From positions 1-17,028 of the forward strand of contig UREB01000012.1 in assembly GCA_900546685.1 (NCBI GenBank): DNA of 17,028 bases. The letters are read 5' to 3'. This DNA is from an uncultured Eubacteriales bacterium (GTDB lineage Bacteria; Bacillota; Clostridia; Christensenellales; QAND01). The notes under the pieces were generated by a model. It searched no databases and had not been told where the DNA came from. It worked only from the letters and a program-made list of their open reading frames with translations. Within the stretch, counting starts at the first letter, position 1. Every line of letters starts with the position of its first letter. Shown here piece by piece: positions 5,824 to 12,744 of this stretch. Both the position numbers and the translations under genes were made by a program.

Positions 5824-7089
5824 TTATTTTAGGAATCCTTTATAATGCCTCATCAACATTTGAGATTCCAGTTGTTTTGAAGTCTCCAAAGCTACGGATA
5901 CCGAAATCAAAACGCCGGTCGCCGTCAGAGCCATGATGTTGGTACCTACCAGGCCCGCAATCAAACCGGGCAACGTGGCCAAAAGGGCCAGGAATAACCC
6001 GCCAAACAGGGTTAAACGGCTGGAGATCTTCGCCAAATAATCACTGGTCGGCTTGCCAGGGCGAATGCCCGGAATAAACCCACCGTATTGCTGGATATTT
6101 TTAGACACTTCCACCGGGTTAAAGGTAACCATATTGTAAAAGTATCCCAATGCAACAATCAAAATTGCAAAAATGATGTTGTATGGAATGGTGGCCGAAT
6201 TCATCCAACGGCCCCACCAAAGCGCAAATCCGCTCTGCGGCCAAAAGCTAGCGATCATACCCGGGAATTGTAGCAGTGTAACTGCAAAGATAATCGGCAT
6301 AACACCGGCGCTGTGCACCTTCATAGGAATGTTGGTGCTCTGTCCGCCATACATTTTGCGGCCCACCACACGCTTGGCATATTGAACCGGAATACGGCGT
6401 TCACCACAGTCGATAAACACAACGCCCGCTACAATAGCCACGTAAATCACAACGATGGGCAATAAGGCCCAAGCATTGACTTCACCCGCAAAGATATTCT
6501 GCATAAAGCTCCATGCAGTCACGGGAAGGCGCGCCACGATCCCAACAAAGATAATCAAGGATACGCCGTTTCCAATGCCTTTTTCCGTGATCTTTTCCCC
6601 CATCCACATGACAATACATGCCCCTGCGGTCAGTGTCAAAACCATCGTAATTTTGGAAAGCAGATCCGTTGTAATCATATAGCTGCGTAGGCTCATTACC
6701 ATGCCGATGCTCATAATCAGCGCCAAGCCAATGCCAACATAACGGGTGATACGCTTGAGCTTTTCGCGTCCCTCTTCGCCGCCTTCTTTGCTCAGACGTT
6801 CAAGTGCCGGAATCGCAAAGGTCAATAACTGCATTACGATACTAGCAGTAATATACGGCGAAATACCGACGGCAAAAATCGTAAAGCCGGCCAACGAACC
6901 ACCGGTTATCATGTTCAGGAATCCTAAAATATCCGAACCCTCTACCGTTTGTTTGATGGCGGCTACATCCATCCCTGCAATCGGGATAAACGACGTGCCA
7001 ATTCGGTATACCAAGAGCATGAGCAACGTATAGAGGATTTTCTTTCGCAAATCCTCTATACGCCATGCATTTTTGAAAGTTTCAAGCAT
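5824..7089 (-). CDS. secY: Protein translocase channel subunit SecY
   Basis: SecY is the pore subunit of the SecYEG translocon in the cytoplasmic membrane. The 421-residue product has the ten hydrophobic segments expected. TM1 lies at about 19-36, followed by the plug region around ILGFLNMITGGSLAGF (54-69) and TM2 at about 70-90. Cytoplasmic loop ERLSKEGGEEGREKLKRITR precedes TM3, and the conserved MGEKITEKGIGNGVSLIIF lies at 163-181. Further landmarks are RRIPVQYAKR (231-240) and STNIPMKVHSAGVMPIIFA in the ribosome/SecA-contacting loops. The C-terminal MLMRHYKGF is typical. Its ATG overlaps the rplO stop by 1 nt (TAATG). SecE and SecG are not in the window. Confidence 0.98.
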   Translation of the reverse strand: MLETFKNAWRIEDLRKKILYTLLMLLVYRIGTSFIPIAGMDVAAIKQTVEGSDILGFLNMITGGSLAGFTIFAVGISPYITASIVMQLLTFAIPALERLSKEGGEEGREKLKRITRYVGIGLALIMSIGMVMSLRSYMITTDLLSKITMVLTLTAGACIVMWMGEKITEKGIGNGVSLIIFVGIVARLPVTAWSFMQNIFAGEVNAWALLPIVVIYVAIVAGVVFIDCGERRIPVQYAKRVVGRKMYGGQSTNIPMKVHSAGVMPIIFAVTLLQFPGMIASFWPQSGFALWWGRWMNSATIPYNIIFAILIVALGYFYNMVTFNPVEVSKNIQQYGGFIPGIRPGKPTSDYLAKISSRLTLFGGLFLALLATLPGLIAGLVGTNIMALTATGVLISVSVALETSKQLESQMLMRHYKGFLK

Positions 7090-7532
7090 TATCCAATCAC
7101 CTCTACGCTACCGCCGGCAGCGTTGATCTTGTCTTGGGCTGTTTTCGTAAGCTTGGTTGCTTTCACAGTAAGCTTTTTGTTCAATTCGCCGTGGCCCAAC
7201 ACCTTCAGGCCATCGCCGATCTTGTTGATCAGGCCAATCTCTTTAAGCGATTCCGCCGTCACAACAGTTCCATCTTCCAAGCAGTTTAAGTCACGGACAT
7301 TGACCGTAGCGTACTCCTTGGCAAAGATATTGGTAAAACCACGTTTGGGCAAGCGCCTGGTCAGGGGCATCTGGCCGCCTTCAAAACCGGGGCGTACTCC
7401 GCCGCCGCTGCGGGCCCATTGCCCTTTATGGCCTCTTGTGGAGGTTTTTCCGTGGCCGCTACCCGTGCCTCTGCCCACACGCTTTTGTGCGCGAGTGGCG
7501 CCCTGTGCAGGCTTAATTTCATGCAGCTTCAT
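7089..7532 (-). CDS. rplO: 50S ribosomal protein L15
   Basis: L15 is a late-assembling large-subunit protein with a long basic N-terminal extension that threads through 23S rRNA. The 147 residues begin MKLHEIKPAQGATRAQKRVG and show the glycine/basic motif GRGTGSGHGKTSTRGHKGQ (20-38), then GFEGGQMPLTRRLPKRGF (50-67). The globular C-terminal half includes VLGHGELNKKLTVKATK. Length and domains match the family. It follows rpmD by 12 nt with AAGGAGG upstream of the ATG, and its stop overlaps the secY start, which couples synthesis of the translocon to the ribosomal cluster. Confidence 0.98.
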   Translation of the reverse strand: MKLHEIKPAQGATRAQKRVGRGTGSGHGKTSTRGHKGQWARSGGGVRPGFEGGQMPLTRRLPKRGFTNIFAKEYATVNVRDLNCLEDGTVVTAESLKEIGLINKIGDGLKVLGHGELNKKLTVKATKLTKTAQDKINAAGGSVEVIG

Positions 7533-7544
7533 AGGGTTTCCTCC

Positions 7545-7730
7545 TTACGCTTCCACTTCTTCTACACTCACCAGGTGTTTGACCTTAAAGATCATCCCGC
7601 GAATGGAAGGATTGTCGACGTGGACCGCCGAAGAGTTAATCTTCTTCAAGCCCAGCGAACGAACCGTGTCTTTCATGGATTGATTGCTTCCAATGGTGCT
7701 CTTTTTCAGGGTCACTTTCAGCTGTTTCAT
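7545..7730 (-). CDS. rpmD: 50S ribosomal protein L30
   Basis: L30 is a small 50S protein. The 61 residues show the family pattern KVTLKKSTIGSNQSMKDTVR followed by SLGLKKINSSAVHVDNPSIR (26-45) and GMIFKVKHLVSVEEVE at the end, with the length as expected. Its gene lies 16 nt after rpsE and 12 nt before rplO, the standard rpsE-rpmD-rplO order. The upstream Shine-Dalgarno is a G-rich GAGGGGGG about 10 nt from the ATG, weaker than those of its neighbours. This could mean lower initiation or reliance on re-initiation after rpsE, but that is inference. Confidence 0.97.
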   Translation of the reverse strand: MKQLKVTLKKSTIGSNQSMKDTVRSLGLKKINSSAVHVDNPSIRGMIFKVKHLVSVEEVEA

Positions 7731-7746
7731 CTGATCATTGCCCCCC

Positions 7747-8244
7747 TCAACCCAAAATCTCAGCTACGGATTTGCCACGCAGTTTGGCAACCTGATCCGC
7801 CGTTTGAAGCATTTTCAGCCCTTCCAGCGTTGCCTTTGCACAGTTTGCCGGGTTGTTGGAACCATAGCTCTTTGTACGAATGTCTTTGATGCCGGCCAGC
7901 TCCAATACCGCACGGACAGGACCGCCCGCAATAACGCCGGTACCTTCCGGAGCCGGAAGCAGCAGTACCAGCCCTTTGCCAAATTTCCCTTTGACCTCGT
8001 GCGGAATGCTGGTACCTACGATCGGTACGCGAACGAGGTTACGCTTTGCATCCTCGGTGCCTTTACGGATCGCTTCCGGGATCTCAGCTGCTTTGCCGCT
8101 GCCAATGCCGACCAGACCGTTTTCGTCGCCGACGACGATCAGCGCAGTAAAGCGGAAGTTACGTCCGCCCTTTACTACTTTGGCTACGCGGTTTACGGCA
8201 ACAAGTTTTTCTTTCAGTTCTAAGCCTGTTGTGTCAATGCGCAC
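7747..8244 (-). CDS. rpsE: 30S ribosomal protein S5 (GTG start)
   Basis: S5 lies at the mRNA entry channel and affects decoding accuracy and mRNA unwinding. The 165 residues show the N-terminal double-stranded RNA-binding-like domain with NRVAKVVKGGRNFRF (18-32), ALIVVGDENGLVGIGSGKA (34-52), and the C-terminal domain with APEGTGVIAGGPVRAVLELA and KSYGSNNPANCAKAT. The start codon is GTG (8242-8244), with GGAGG 9 nt upstream, and family alignment supports it. It follows rplR by 17 nt. Length is normal for Bacillota. Confidence 0.98.
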   Translation of the reverse strand: MRIDTTGLELKEKLVAVNRVAKVVKGGRNFRFTALIVVGDENGLVGIGSGKAAEIPEAIRKGTEDAKRNLVRVPIVGTSIPHEVKGKFGKGLVLLLPAPEGTGVIAGGPVRAVLELAGIKDIRTKSYGSNNPANCAKATLEGLKMLQTADQVAKLRGKSVAEILG

Positions 8245-8261
8245 TGTTGTATCCCTCCGTT

Positions 8262-8630
8262 TTAGAAGTCCAGTCCGGCTTCGCGAGCGCCCTCTGCCAC
8301 ATTGGCCACACGGCCCGTGTAGAGATAGCCTCCGCGATCGAACACGACTTGCTTGATGCCAGCTTCCAAAGCTTTCTTGCCCGCCTGGTTGCCTACCAGC
8401 TTGGCGGCCTCCACCTTGGACATTTCCTTGACTTGGTCGCGGATCGCAGGATCCAGCGTAGAGCTGGCTACCAGCGTTCTGCCTGCTGCATCGTCAATCA
8501 ATTGCACATAGATATGGCTGTTGCTGCGGAAAACATCCATCCGCGGGCACTCAGCCGTCCCCATGATGTTCTTGCGAGTACGGCGGTGACGCGCGACGCG
8601 AATCTTATTTTTATCCGGTTTGTTAATCAT
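8262..8630 (-). CDS. rplR: 50S ribosomal protein L18
   Basis: L18 binds 5S rRNA together with L5 and helps dock it into the central protuberance. The 122-residue product has the basic N-terminus MINKPDKNKIRVARHRRTRK, then RMDVFRSNSHIYVQLIDDAA (30-49), TLVASSTLDP, and the conserved C-terminus VVFDRGGYLYTGRVANVAEG followed by AREAGLDF. Length is as expected. It is 15 nt after rplF, with GGAGG about 10 nt from the ATG. The order rplF-rplR-rpsE is standard spc. Confidence 0.98.
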   Translation of the reverse strand: MINKPDKNKIRVARHRRTRKNIMGTAECPRMDVFRSNSHIYVQLIDDAAGRTLVASSTLDPAIRDQVKEMSKVEAAKLVGNQAGKKALEAGIKQVVFDRGGYLYTGRVANVAEGAREAGLDF

Positions 8631-8645
8631 GCTGCACGTCCCTCC

Positions 8646-9185
8646 TTACTTACCTGCTTTACCGACTTTGCGGCGAATGTATTCATCCACATACTTGATG
8701 CCCTTGCCCTTGTAGGGTTCCGGCGGACGCACCTTGCGCACATTGGCTGCGGTTTCGCCTACCAACTGCTTGTCAATGCCGTTGACCACGATCTGCGTCG
8801 GGCTCGGCACCTCAAAGGTGATCCCCTGCGGCTCTTCCATCTCAACCGGATGAGAAAAGCCCATATTCAGCACCAGTTTCTTCCCTTGCTTTTGCGCACG
8901 GTAACCAACGCCGACGATCTCCAATTCTTTTTTGTAACCTTCGGATACGCCAATTACCATATTCTGGATCAGGGAACGGGATAAACCGTGCAGCGCACGG
9001 TGATTTGCTTCATCCGTAGGACGCTCTACCGTCACTACATTGTCGACCACGGATACTTTCATATCATCGTGGATTTTTTGCGAAAGCTCGCCCTTGGGAC
9101 CTTTCACGTGTACGGTGTTGCCCTGCTCCACCGTGACGCTTACCCCATTGGGCAGGCTGATCGGCTTTTTGCCAATTCTGGACAT
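8646..9185 (-). CDS. rplF: 50S ribosomal protein L6
   Basis: L6 lies near the GTPase-associated region and the sarcin-ricin loop of the large subunit. With the start set at ATG 9185 the product is 179 residues beginning MSRIGKKPISLPNGVSV, like other bacterial L6. A GTG two codons upstream (9191) is in frame but lies inside the Shine-Dalgarno GGAGGTG (9191-9197), so it is rejected. The two tandem L6 folds are visible, the second beginning near EIVGVGYRAQKQGKKLVLNM. The C-terminal EPYKGKGIKYVDEYIRRKVG is canonical. It is 24 nt after rpsH. Confidence 0.97.
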   Translation of the reverse strand: MSRIGKKPISLPNGVSVTVEQGNTVHVKGPKGELSQKIHDDMKVSVVDNVVTVERPTDEANHRALHGLSRSLIQNMVIGVSEGYKKELEIVGVGYRAQKQGKKLVLNMGFSHPVEMEEPQGITFEVPSPTQIVVNGIDKQLVGETAANVRKVRPPEPYKGKGIKYVDEYIRRKVGKAGK

Positions 9186-9209
9186 AACCACACCTCCGTG
9201 GGCGCCATC

Positions 9210-9608
9210 TTACCAGATGTACGCCAATACCTCTCCGCCGATGTTGTTCTGGCGGGCTTTTTTATCGGTCATTACGCCTTTGCTGGTGGAGATGATGGCA
9301 ATGCCAAGGCCACCCAACACCTTAGGAACTTCTTCTTTGCGGGCGTATACGCGCAAGCCAGGCTTGCTGATACGGCGCAATCCCGTAACGACGCTTTCGT
9401 TGTTCGGACCATACTTCAGACCGATCTTAATTTTGCCCTGCGGGCCCTCTTCCTCGATCTCTACCGTTTTGATATATCCTTCATCCAGCAGAATCTGCGC
9501 GATGGCTTTCTTCATATTGGACGCGGGGACTTCTACGCTTTCGTGCCGAGCGACCAATGCGTTGCGGATGCGGGTCAGCATATCGGCAATGGGATCTGTT
9601 ACGATCAT
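9210..9608 (-). CDS. rpsH: 30S ribosomal protein S8
   Basis: S8 binds helix 21 of 16S rRNA and is central to platform assembly. In E. coli it also represses spc translation at the rplE site. The 132-residue protein begins MIVTDPIADMLTRIRNALVA, continues VEVPASNMKKAIAQILLDEG, and carries the RNA-binding C-terminal motif ISTSKGVMTDKKARQNNIGG followed by EVLAYIW. Length equals Bacillus S8. The ATG has GGAGG 7 nt upstream, and the gene follows rpsN by 21 nt. No S8-binding helix was identified in this window. Confidence 0.98.
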   Translation of the reverse strand: MIVTDPIADMLTRIRNALVARHESVEVPASNMKKAIAQILLDEGYIKTVEIEEEGPQGKIKIGLKYGPNNESVVTGLRRISKPGLRVYARKEEVPKVLGGLGIAIISTSKGVMTDKKARQNNIGGEVLAYIW

Positions 9609-9629
9609 GTTGTATCCTCCTCTCCGCGA

Positions 9630-9815
9630 TTACCAGCTTGCCTTGCGCACGCCTGGAATCTGTCCTTTGTAGGCCAGTTCTCTAAAGCAGATACGGCATA
9701 CACCATATTTGCGGAGCACACTGTGCGGGCGGCCGCAGATGCGGCAGCGGGTGTACGCCCTAGAAGAGAACTTTGGCTCGCGCTGTTGCTTATTGATCAT
9801 GCTCTTTTTAGCCAA
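9630..9815 (-). CDS. rpsN: 30S ribosomal protein S14 type Z (TTG start)
   Basis: This is the short, zinc-binding S14 of the 30S head, 61 residues long. C24, C27, C40 and C43 (C-X2-C-X12-C-X2-C, in TRCRICGRPH and VCRICFRELAYKG) bind zinc. The start is TTG (9813-9815), with GGAGG 7 nt upstream. Alignment with Bacillus S14 (MAKKSMIAKQ) versus MAKKSMINKQ here makes this start firm. The C-terminus FRELAYKGQIPGVRKASW is nearly invariant in the family. It lies 14 nt after rplE, the usual place in Bacillota. A zinc-independent long paralogue is not visible here. Confidence 0.98.
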   Translation of the reverse strand: MAKKSMINKQQREPKFSSRAYTRCRICGRPHSVLRKYGVCRICFRELAYKGQIPGVRKASW

Positions 9816-9829
9816 GGTTGTTCCTCCTT

Positions 9830-10387
9830 TTAGTTCTGGGCAAACGGCATTCCAAGGAGTGCCATCAGCTCACGCGCTTCCTCATCGGTTTTCGCAGTGG
9901 TGACAAATACGATATCCATACCGCGCACTTTGTCCACCTTATCATACTCGATTTCCGGGAAGATGAGCTGTTCCTTGATGCCCAGCGCATAGTTGCCTCT
10001 TCCATCGAAAGACTTATCCGAAACGCCGCGGAAGTCACGTACACGCGGCAAAGCAATGTTGAGCAGACGATCTGCAAACTCATACATGCGGTTGCTGCGC
10101 AGCGTTACCTTTGCGCCGACGTTCATGCCTTCACGAAGGCGGAAGTTTGCAACGGATTTACGAGCCTTGGTCACAACGGGCCGCTGGCCTGCGATCATCA
10201 TCATATCGTTGACGGCCGCTTCCAGTCCTTTGGCGTTGTCTTTTACATCGCCAAGACCCATGTTCAAAACGATCTTCTCCAGTTTCGGCACCTGATTGAT
10301 GTTCGTATATTTGAACTTAGCCATCAGCGCCGGAACGATTTCCTCTTGGTATCTCTGCCTCAAACGAGGCATTGCCTGTTCGGCCAT
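9830..10387 (-). CDS. rplE: 50S ribosomal protein L5
   Basis: L5 binds 5S rRNA and contacts the P-site tRNA through the central protuberance. The 185-residue protein shows VPKLEKIVLNMGLGD (33-47), the conserved GQRPVVTKARKSVANFRLRE and GAKVTLRSNRMYEFADRLLN segments, and the C-terminal GMDIVFVTTAKTDEEARELM followed by ALLGMPF. The length is slightly above the 179 of Bacillus because of a short N-terminal extension (MAEQAMPRL). The ATG at 10387 has GGAGG 8 nt upstream. It lies 22 nt after rplX. Confidence 0.98.
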   Translation of the reverse strand: MAEQAMPRLRQRYQEEIVPALMAKFKYTNINQVPKLEKIVLNMGLGDVKDNAKGLEAAVNDMMMIAGQRPVVTKARKSVANFRLREGMNVGAKVTLRSNRMYEFADRLLNIALPRVRDFRGVSDKSFDGRGNYALGIKEQLIFPEIEYDKVDKVRGMDIVFVTTAKTDEEARELMALLGMPFAQN

Positions 10388-10409
10388 TTACTTACCCTCC
10401 TTGTGGCAC

Positions 10410-10733
10410 TCAGCCAAGTTCAGCCGCGCATTTCTTGCAAACGCGGACCTTCTTGCCGTCCGGAAGAATCTTGTAGGAAATACGGGTTGCTTTGTTGCAC
10501 TTTTCGCAAACCAGCATTACCTTGGACGCATAGATAGGAGCCTCAGAACGAATGATCCCGCCCGGATCCCCTTGGCCTTTCGGCTTGGTGTGGCGTGCAA
10601 CCACATTAACGCCCTCTACAACGACTTTTCCTTCTTTGGGCAGAGCGCGAAGCACCTTGCCCTGTTTTCCTTTATCTTTGCCGGATACGACGACAACCGT
10701 GTCGTCCTTCCGTACATGCAGCTTTTTGACCAT
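10410..10733 (-). CDS. rplX: 50S ribosomal protein L24 with C-terminal zinc ribbon
   Basis: L24 is an assembly-initiating 50S protein with an N-terminal KOW fold (HVRKDDTVVVVSGKDKGKQG, residues 6-25). The start is set at ATG 10733, giving 107 residues, with AGGAGG 9 nt upstream. The in-frame GTG at 10742 abuts the Shine-Dalgarno directly and is rejected. The C-terminal part has C76, C79, C99 and C102 (C-X2-C-X19-C-X2-C, in VCEKCNKATR and VRVCKKCAAE), a zinc-ribbon-like tail found in many but not all bacterial L24. The family pattern VVARHTKPKGQGDPGGI is clear. It follows rplN by 14 nt. Confidence 0.97.
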   Translation of the reverse strand: MVKKLHVRKDDTVVVVSGKDKGKQGKVLRALPKEGKVVVEGVNVVARHTKPKGQGDPGGIIRSEAPIYASKVMLVCEKCNKATRISYKILPDGKKVRVCKKCAAELG

Positions 10734-10747
10734 ATCTTCCACCCTCC

Positions 10748-11116
10748 TTAAAGCACTTCGGGCGCAAGAGAGACGATCTTCATATAGTCTCTTTCACGGA
10801 GCTCCCTGGCCACTGGCCCGAAAATACGGGTTCCACGAGGCTGTTTTTGGTCGTTTATGATGACCGCGGCATTATCGTCAAAGCGGATGTAGGAACCGTC
10901 AGGTCTGTTAACCCCTTTTGAGGAGCGAACGATGACCGCGCGTACAACATCCTTTTTCTTGACGACCCCGCCCGGCGCAGCACTTTTCACAGAGGCGATG
11001 ATGACGTCGCCGATGTTGCCGGTCTTGCGGAACGAACCGCCCAGCACTTTGATACACATGATTTCTTTGGCGCCGCTGTTGTCGGCAACTTTTAGCCTAG
11101 TTTGCGGTTGAATCAT
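10748..11116 (-). CDS. rplN: 50S ribosomal protein L14
   Basis: L14 is a five-stranded barrel protein at the subunit interface; it forms an intersubunit bridge and is the binding site of the silencing factor RsfS. The 122 residues match the family throughout: MIQPQTRLKVADNSGAKEIM, GDVIIASVKSAAPGGVVKKK (36-55), RPDGSYIRFDDNAAVIINDQ and the C-terminal RDYMKIVSLAPEVL. The gene starts 24 nt after rpsQ, the conventional S10/spc boundary. No promoter is visible in that gap, so the spc genes are probably read from the S10 promoter. Confidence 0.98.
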   Translation of the reverse strand: MIQPQTRLKVADNSGAKEIMCIKVLGGSFRKTGNIGDVIIASVKSAAPGGVVKKKDVVRAVIVRSSKGVNRPDGSYIRFDDNAAVIINDQKQPRGTRIFGPVARELRERDYMKIVSLAPEVL

Positions 11117-11140
11117 GGCGTTGTCCTCCCTTTCTGGCTC

Positions 11141-11398
11141 TTACTTGGCCTTTTCGATAATTTCCACAACGCGCCAGTTCTTGTCCTTGGACAGATGACG
11201 GGTCTCCATGATGGATACCTTATCGCCTACGCCACAGGTATTGTTTTCATCATGTGCTTTCAAGCGCGTGGTCTTTTTATAGGTTTTGCCGTAAAGACGG
11301 TGCTTTTCGTGGGTTGCGATGGCTACCACGACCGTCTTATCCATCTTATCGGATACGACGATACCGGTTCTTGTCTTGCGATGGCCTCTTTCTTCCAC
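11141..11398 (-). CDS. rpsQ: 30S ribosomal protein S17 (GTG start)
   Basis: S17 is an OB-fold primary binder of 16S rRNA in the 30S body. The 85-residue product begins MEERGHRKTRTGIVVSDKMD, followed by KTVVVAIATHEKHRLYGKTY, KKTTRLKAHDENNTCGVGDK and VSIMETRHLSKDKNWRVVEI. The start codon is GTG (11396-11398), with GGAGG 8 nt upstream. Family alignment places the first residues correctly, with the hallmark GxVVSDKMDKT at 12-22. It is 13 nt downstream of rpmC. Confidence 0.97.
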   Translation of the reverse strand: MEERGHRKTRTGIVVSDKMDKTVVVAIATHEKHRLYGKTYKKTTRLKAHDENNTCGVGDKVSIMETRHLSKDKNWRVVEIIEKAK

Positions 11399-11411
11399 TT
11401 TTCAGCCCTCC

Positions 11412-11624
11412 TTACGCTTGACCGCCGGCGGCGGCTTTAATTTCGCGTTCACGCAAAATGGTCTGTGCCTTTGCGATATCGCGTTTGGTCTGTTTGATGC
11501 TCATCGGGTTCTGAAGCTGTCCGGTGGCGAGTTGAAAACGAAGGTTAAACAGTTCCCCCTTGAGTTCCGCCACTTTACTGGTCAGCTCTTCGGTTGTCAT
11601 TTCATGCAGTTGTTTCGCTTTCAT
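11412..11624 (-). CDS. rpmC: 50S ribosomal protein L29
   Basis: L29 is a small two-helix protein at the peptide exit, next to L23 and the docking site of trigger factor and SRP. The 70 residues include MKAKQLHEMTTEELTSKVAE, then LKGELFNLRFQLATGQLQNP (22-41) and KQTKRDIAKAQTILREREI, all typical. The ATG overlaps the rplP stop by 4 nt (ATGA). Its own upstream AGGTGG is weak, so translation probably depends on coupling to rplP. Length is at the usual value. Confidence 0.97.
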   Translation of the reverse strand: MKAKQLHEMTTEELTSKVAELKGELFNLRFQLATGQLQNPMSIKQTKRDIAKAQTILREREIKAAAGGQA

Positions 11625-12058
11625 TTCGTTTCACCACCTACGGCAGTATCTTCGCCCTTCTTCACGAATTTGCAGCGGCAAGGCAGCTTATGCATAGCCA
11701 AGCGCAGCGCTTCGCGGGCGGTTTCTTCCGGCACGCCTGCGATTTCAAACATCACACGGCCGGGACGTACCACAGCAACCCAATATTCCGGAGAACCTTT
11801 CCCGGAACCCATGCGGGTTTCCGCCGGTTTTTCCGTTACAGGCTTGTGCGGGAAAATTTTGATCCATACTTGCCCACCACGTTTGATATAGCGGGTCATG
11901 GCAATACGAGCAGCTTCGATTTGATTGGAGGTAATCCAGCACGGATCCAGGGCCTGCAAGCCATATTCACCGTACGTTACCGTCGTGCCGCGGGTTTCAG
12001 TGCCTTTCAGGCGTCCGCGATGCACTCTTCTGCGCTTTACGCGTTTAGGCATCAACAT
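11621..12058 (-). CDS. rplP: 50S ribosomal protein L16
   Basis: L16 contacts the A-site tRNA elbow and organises the 23S rRNA near the peptidyl transferase centre. The 145 residues start MLMPKRVKRRRVHRGRLKGT, which aligns with Bacillus MLLPKRVKYRR and supports the ATG at 12058 rather than the second ATG at 12052; GGAGG lies 10 nt upstream. ETRMGSGKGSPEYWVAVV (80-98) includes R82, equivalent to the arginine hydroxylated in E. coli L16. It follows rpsC by only 3 nt and overlaps rpmC by 4 nt. Confidence 0.98.
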   Translation of the reverse strand: MLMPKRVKRRRVHRGRLKGTETRGTTVTYGEYGLQALDPCWITSNQIEAARIAMTRYIKRGGQVWIKIFPHKPVTEKPAETRMGSGKGSPEYWVAVVRPGRVMFEIAGVPEETAREALRLAMHKLPCRCKFVKKGEDTAVGGETK

Positions 12059-12061
12059 GGC

Positions 12062-12733
12062 TTATCTGCCTCCTTCCTTAGCAACAGCGGAACGCGACTT
12101 GCGCGCATTCAGCACTTCGCCTTTGTAGATCCATACCTTTACGCCGATACGGCCATAGGTCGTATGTGCTTCTGCAAACCCATAGTCGATATCCGCGCGC
12201 AGGGTTTGCAGCGGGATGCTTCCTTCATGATAGCTTTCGCTGCGGGCGATCTCCGCGCCGCCCAAACGGCCGCCGCAAGTGATCTTGATGCCCTTGGCGC
12301 CAGCCTTCATGCTGCGTCCGATGCATTGCTTCATCGCACGGCGGAAAGAAATACGGCGCTCCAGCTGCTGTGCTACGTTTTCTGCCACCAACTGTGCATT
12401 GGTCTCAGCACGCTTCACTTCGATGATGTTGATGTTGCAGGCAGTGCCGGCAACCTTGTTCAATTCCTTTTTCAGCGCTTCCACACCTGCGCCGCCGCGG
12501 CCAATGACCACGCCGGGCTTGGCGGTATGAATGTTCACTGTGATTTTTCCGGCCGCACGCTCGATCTCGATCTTTGCGATGCCAGCCGCGTACAGCTTTT
12601 TCTTCAAAAATTTACGGATTTCGTAATCAGAGATCAGGTTGTCTGCGAAGGCTTTGCCATTAGCGAACCAGCGCGTATCCCAATCTTTGATGACACCGAC
12701 ACGGAAACCGTGCGGATTAACTTTCTGGCCCAT
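12062..12733 (-). CDS. rpsC: 30S ribosomal protein S3
   Basis: S3 forms part of the mRNA entry tunnel helicase site with S4 and S5. The 223 residues start MGQKVNPHGFRVGVIKDWDT and contain a type II KH domain with the GxxG loop GRGG at 78-81 (AKPGVVIGRGGAGVEALKKE). The C-terminal S3 domain shows FRRAMKQCIGRSMKAGAKGI, CGGRLGGAEIARSESYHEGS and the closing IGVKVWIYKGEVLNA. Length is normal. The Shine-Dalgarno GGAGG (12741-12745) overlaps the rplV stop codon and lies 7 nt from the ATG. Confidence 0.98.
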   Translation of the reverse strand: MGQKVNPHGFRVGVIKDWDTRWFANGKAFADNLISDYEIRKFLKKKLYAAGIAKIEIERAAGKITVNIHTAKPGVVIGRGGAGVEALKKELNKVAGTACNINIIEVKRAETNAQLVAENVAQQLERRISFRRAMKQCIGRSMKAGAKGIKITCGGRLGGAEIARSESYHEGSIPLQTLRADIDYGFAEAHTTYGRIGVKVWIYKGEVLNARKSRSAVAKEGGR

Positions 12734-12744
12734 ACTACACCCTC

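Noticed and set aside
6949..7683. 244-codon plus-strand open frame opposite rplO and secY
   Set aside because: It is antisense to strongly conserved genes and of random-looking composition; no evidence for expression.
9186..9191. GTG start two codons upstream for L6
   Set aside because: It lies within the Shine-Dalgarno sequence itself; ATG 9185 gives the standard MSRIGKKP start.
8988..9833. 281-codon plus-strand open frame opposite rplF, rpsH and rpsN
   Set aside because: It is antisense to three conserved genes, with no family resemblance and no ribosome binding site of note; treated as a shadow.
10734..10742. GTG start three codons upstream for L24
   Set aside because: It directly abuts the Shine-Dalgarno, leaving no spacer; ATG 10733 has 9 nt.
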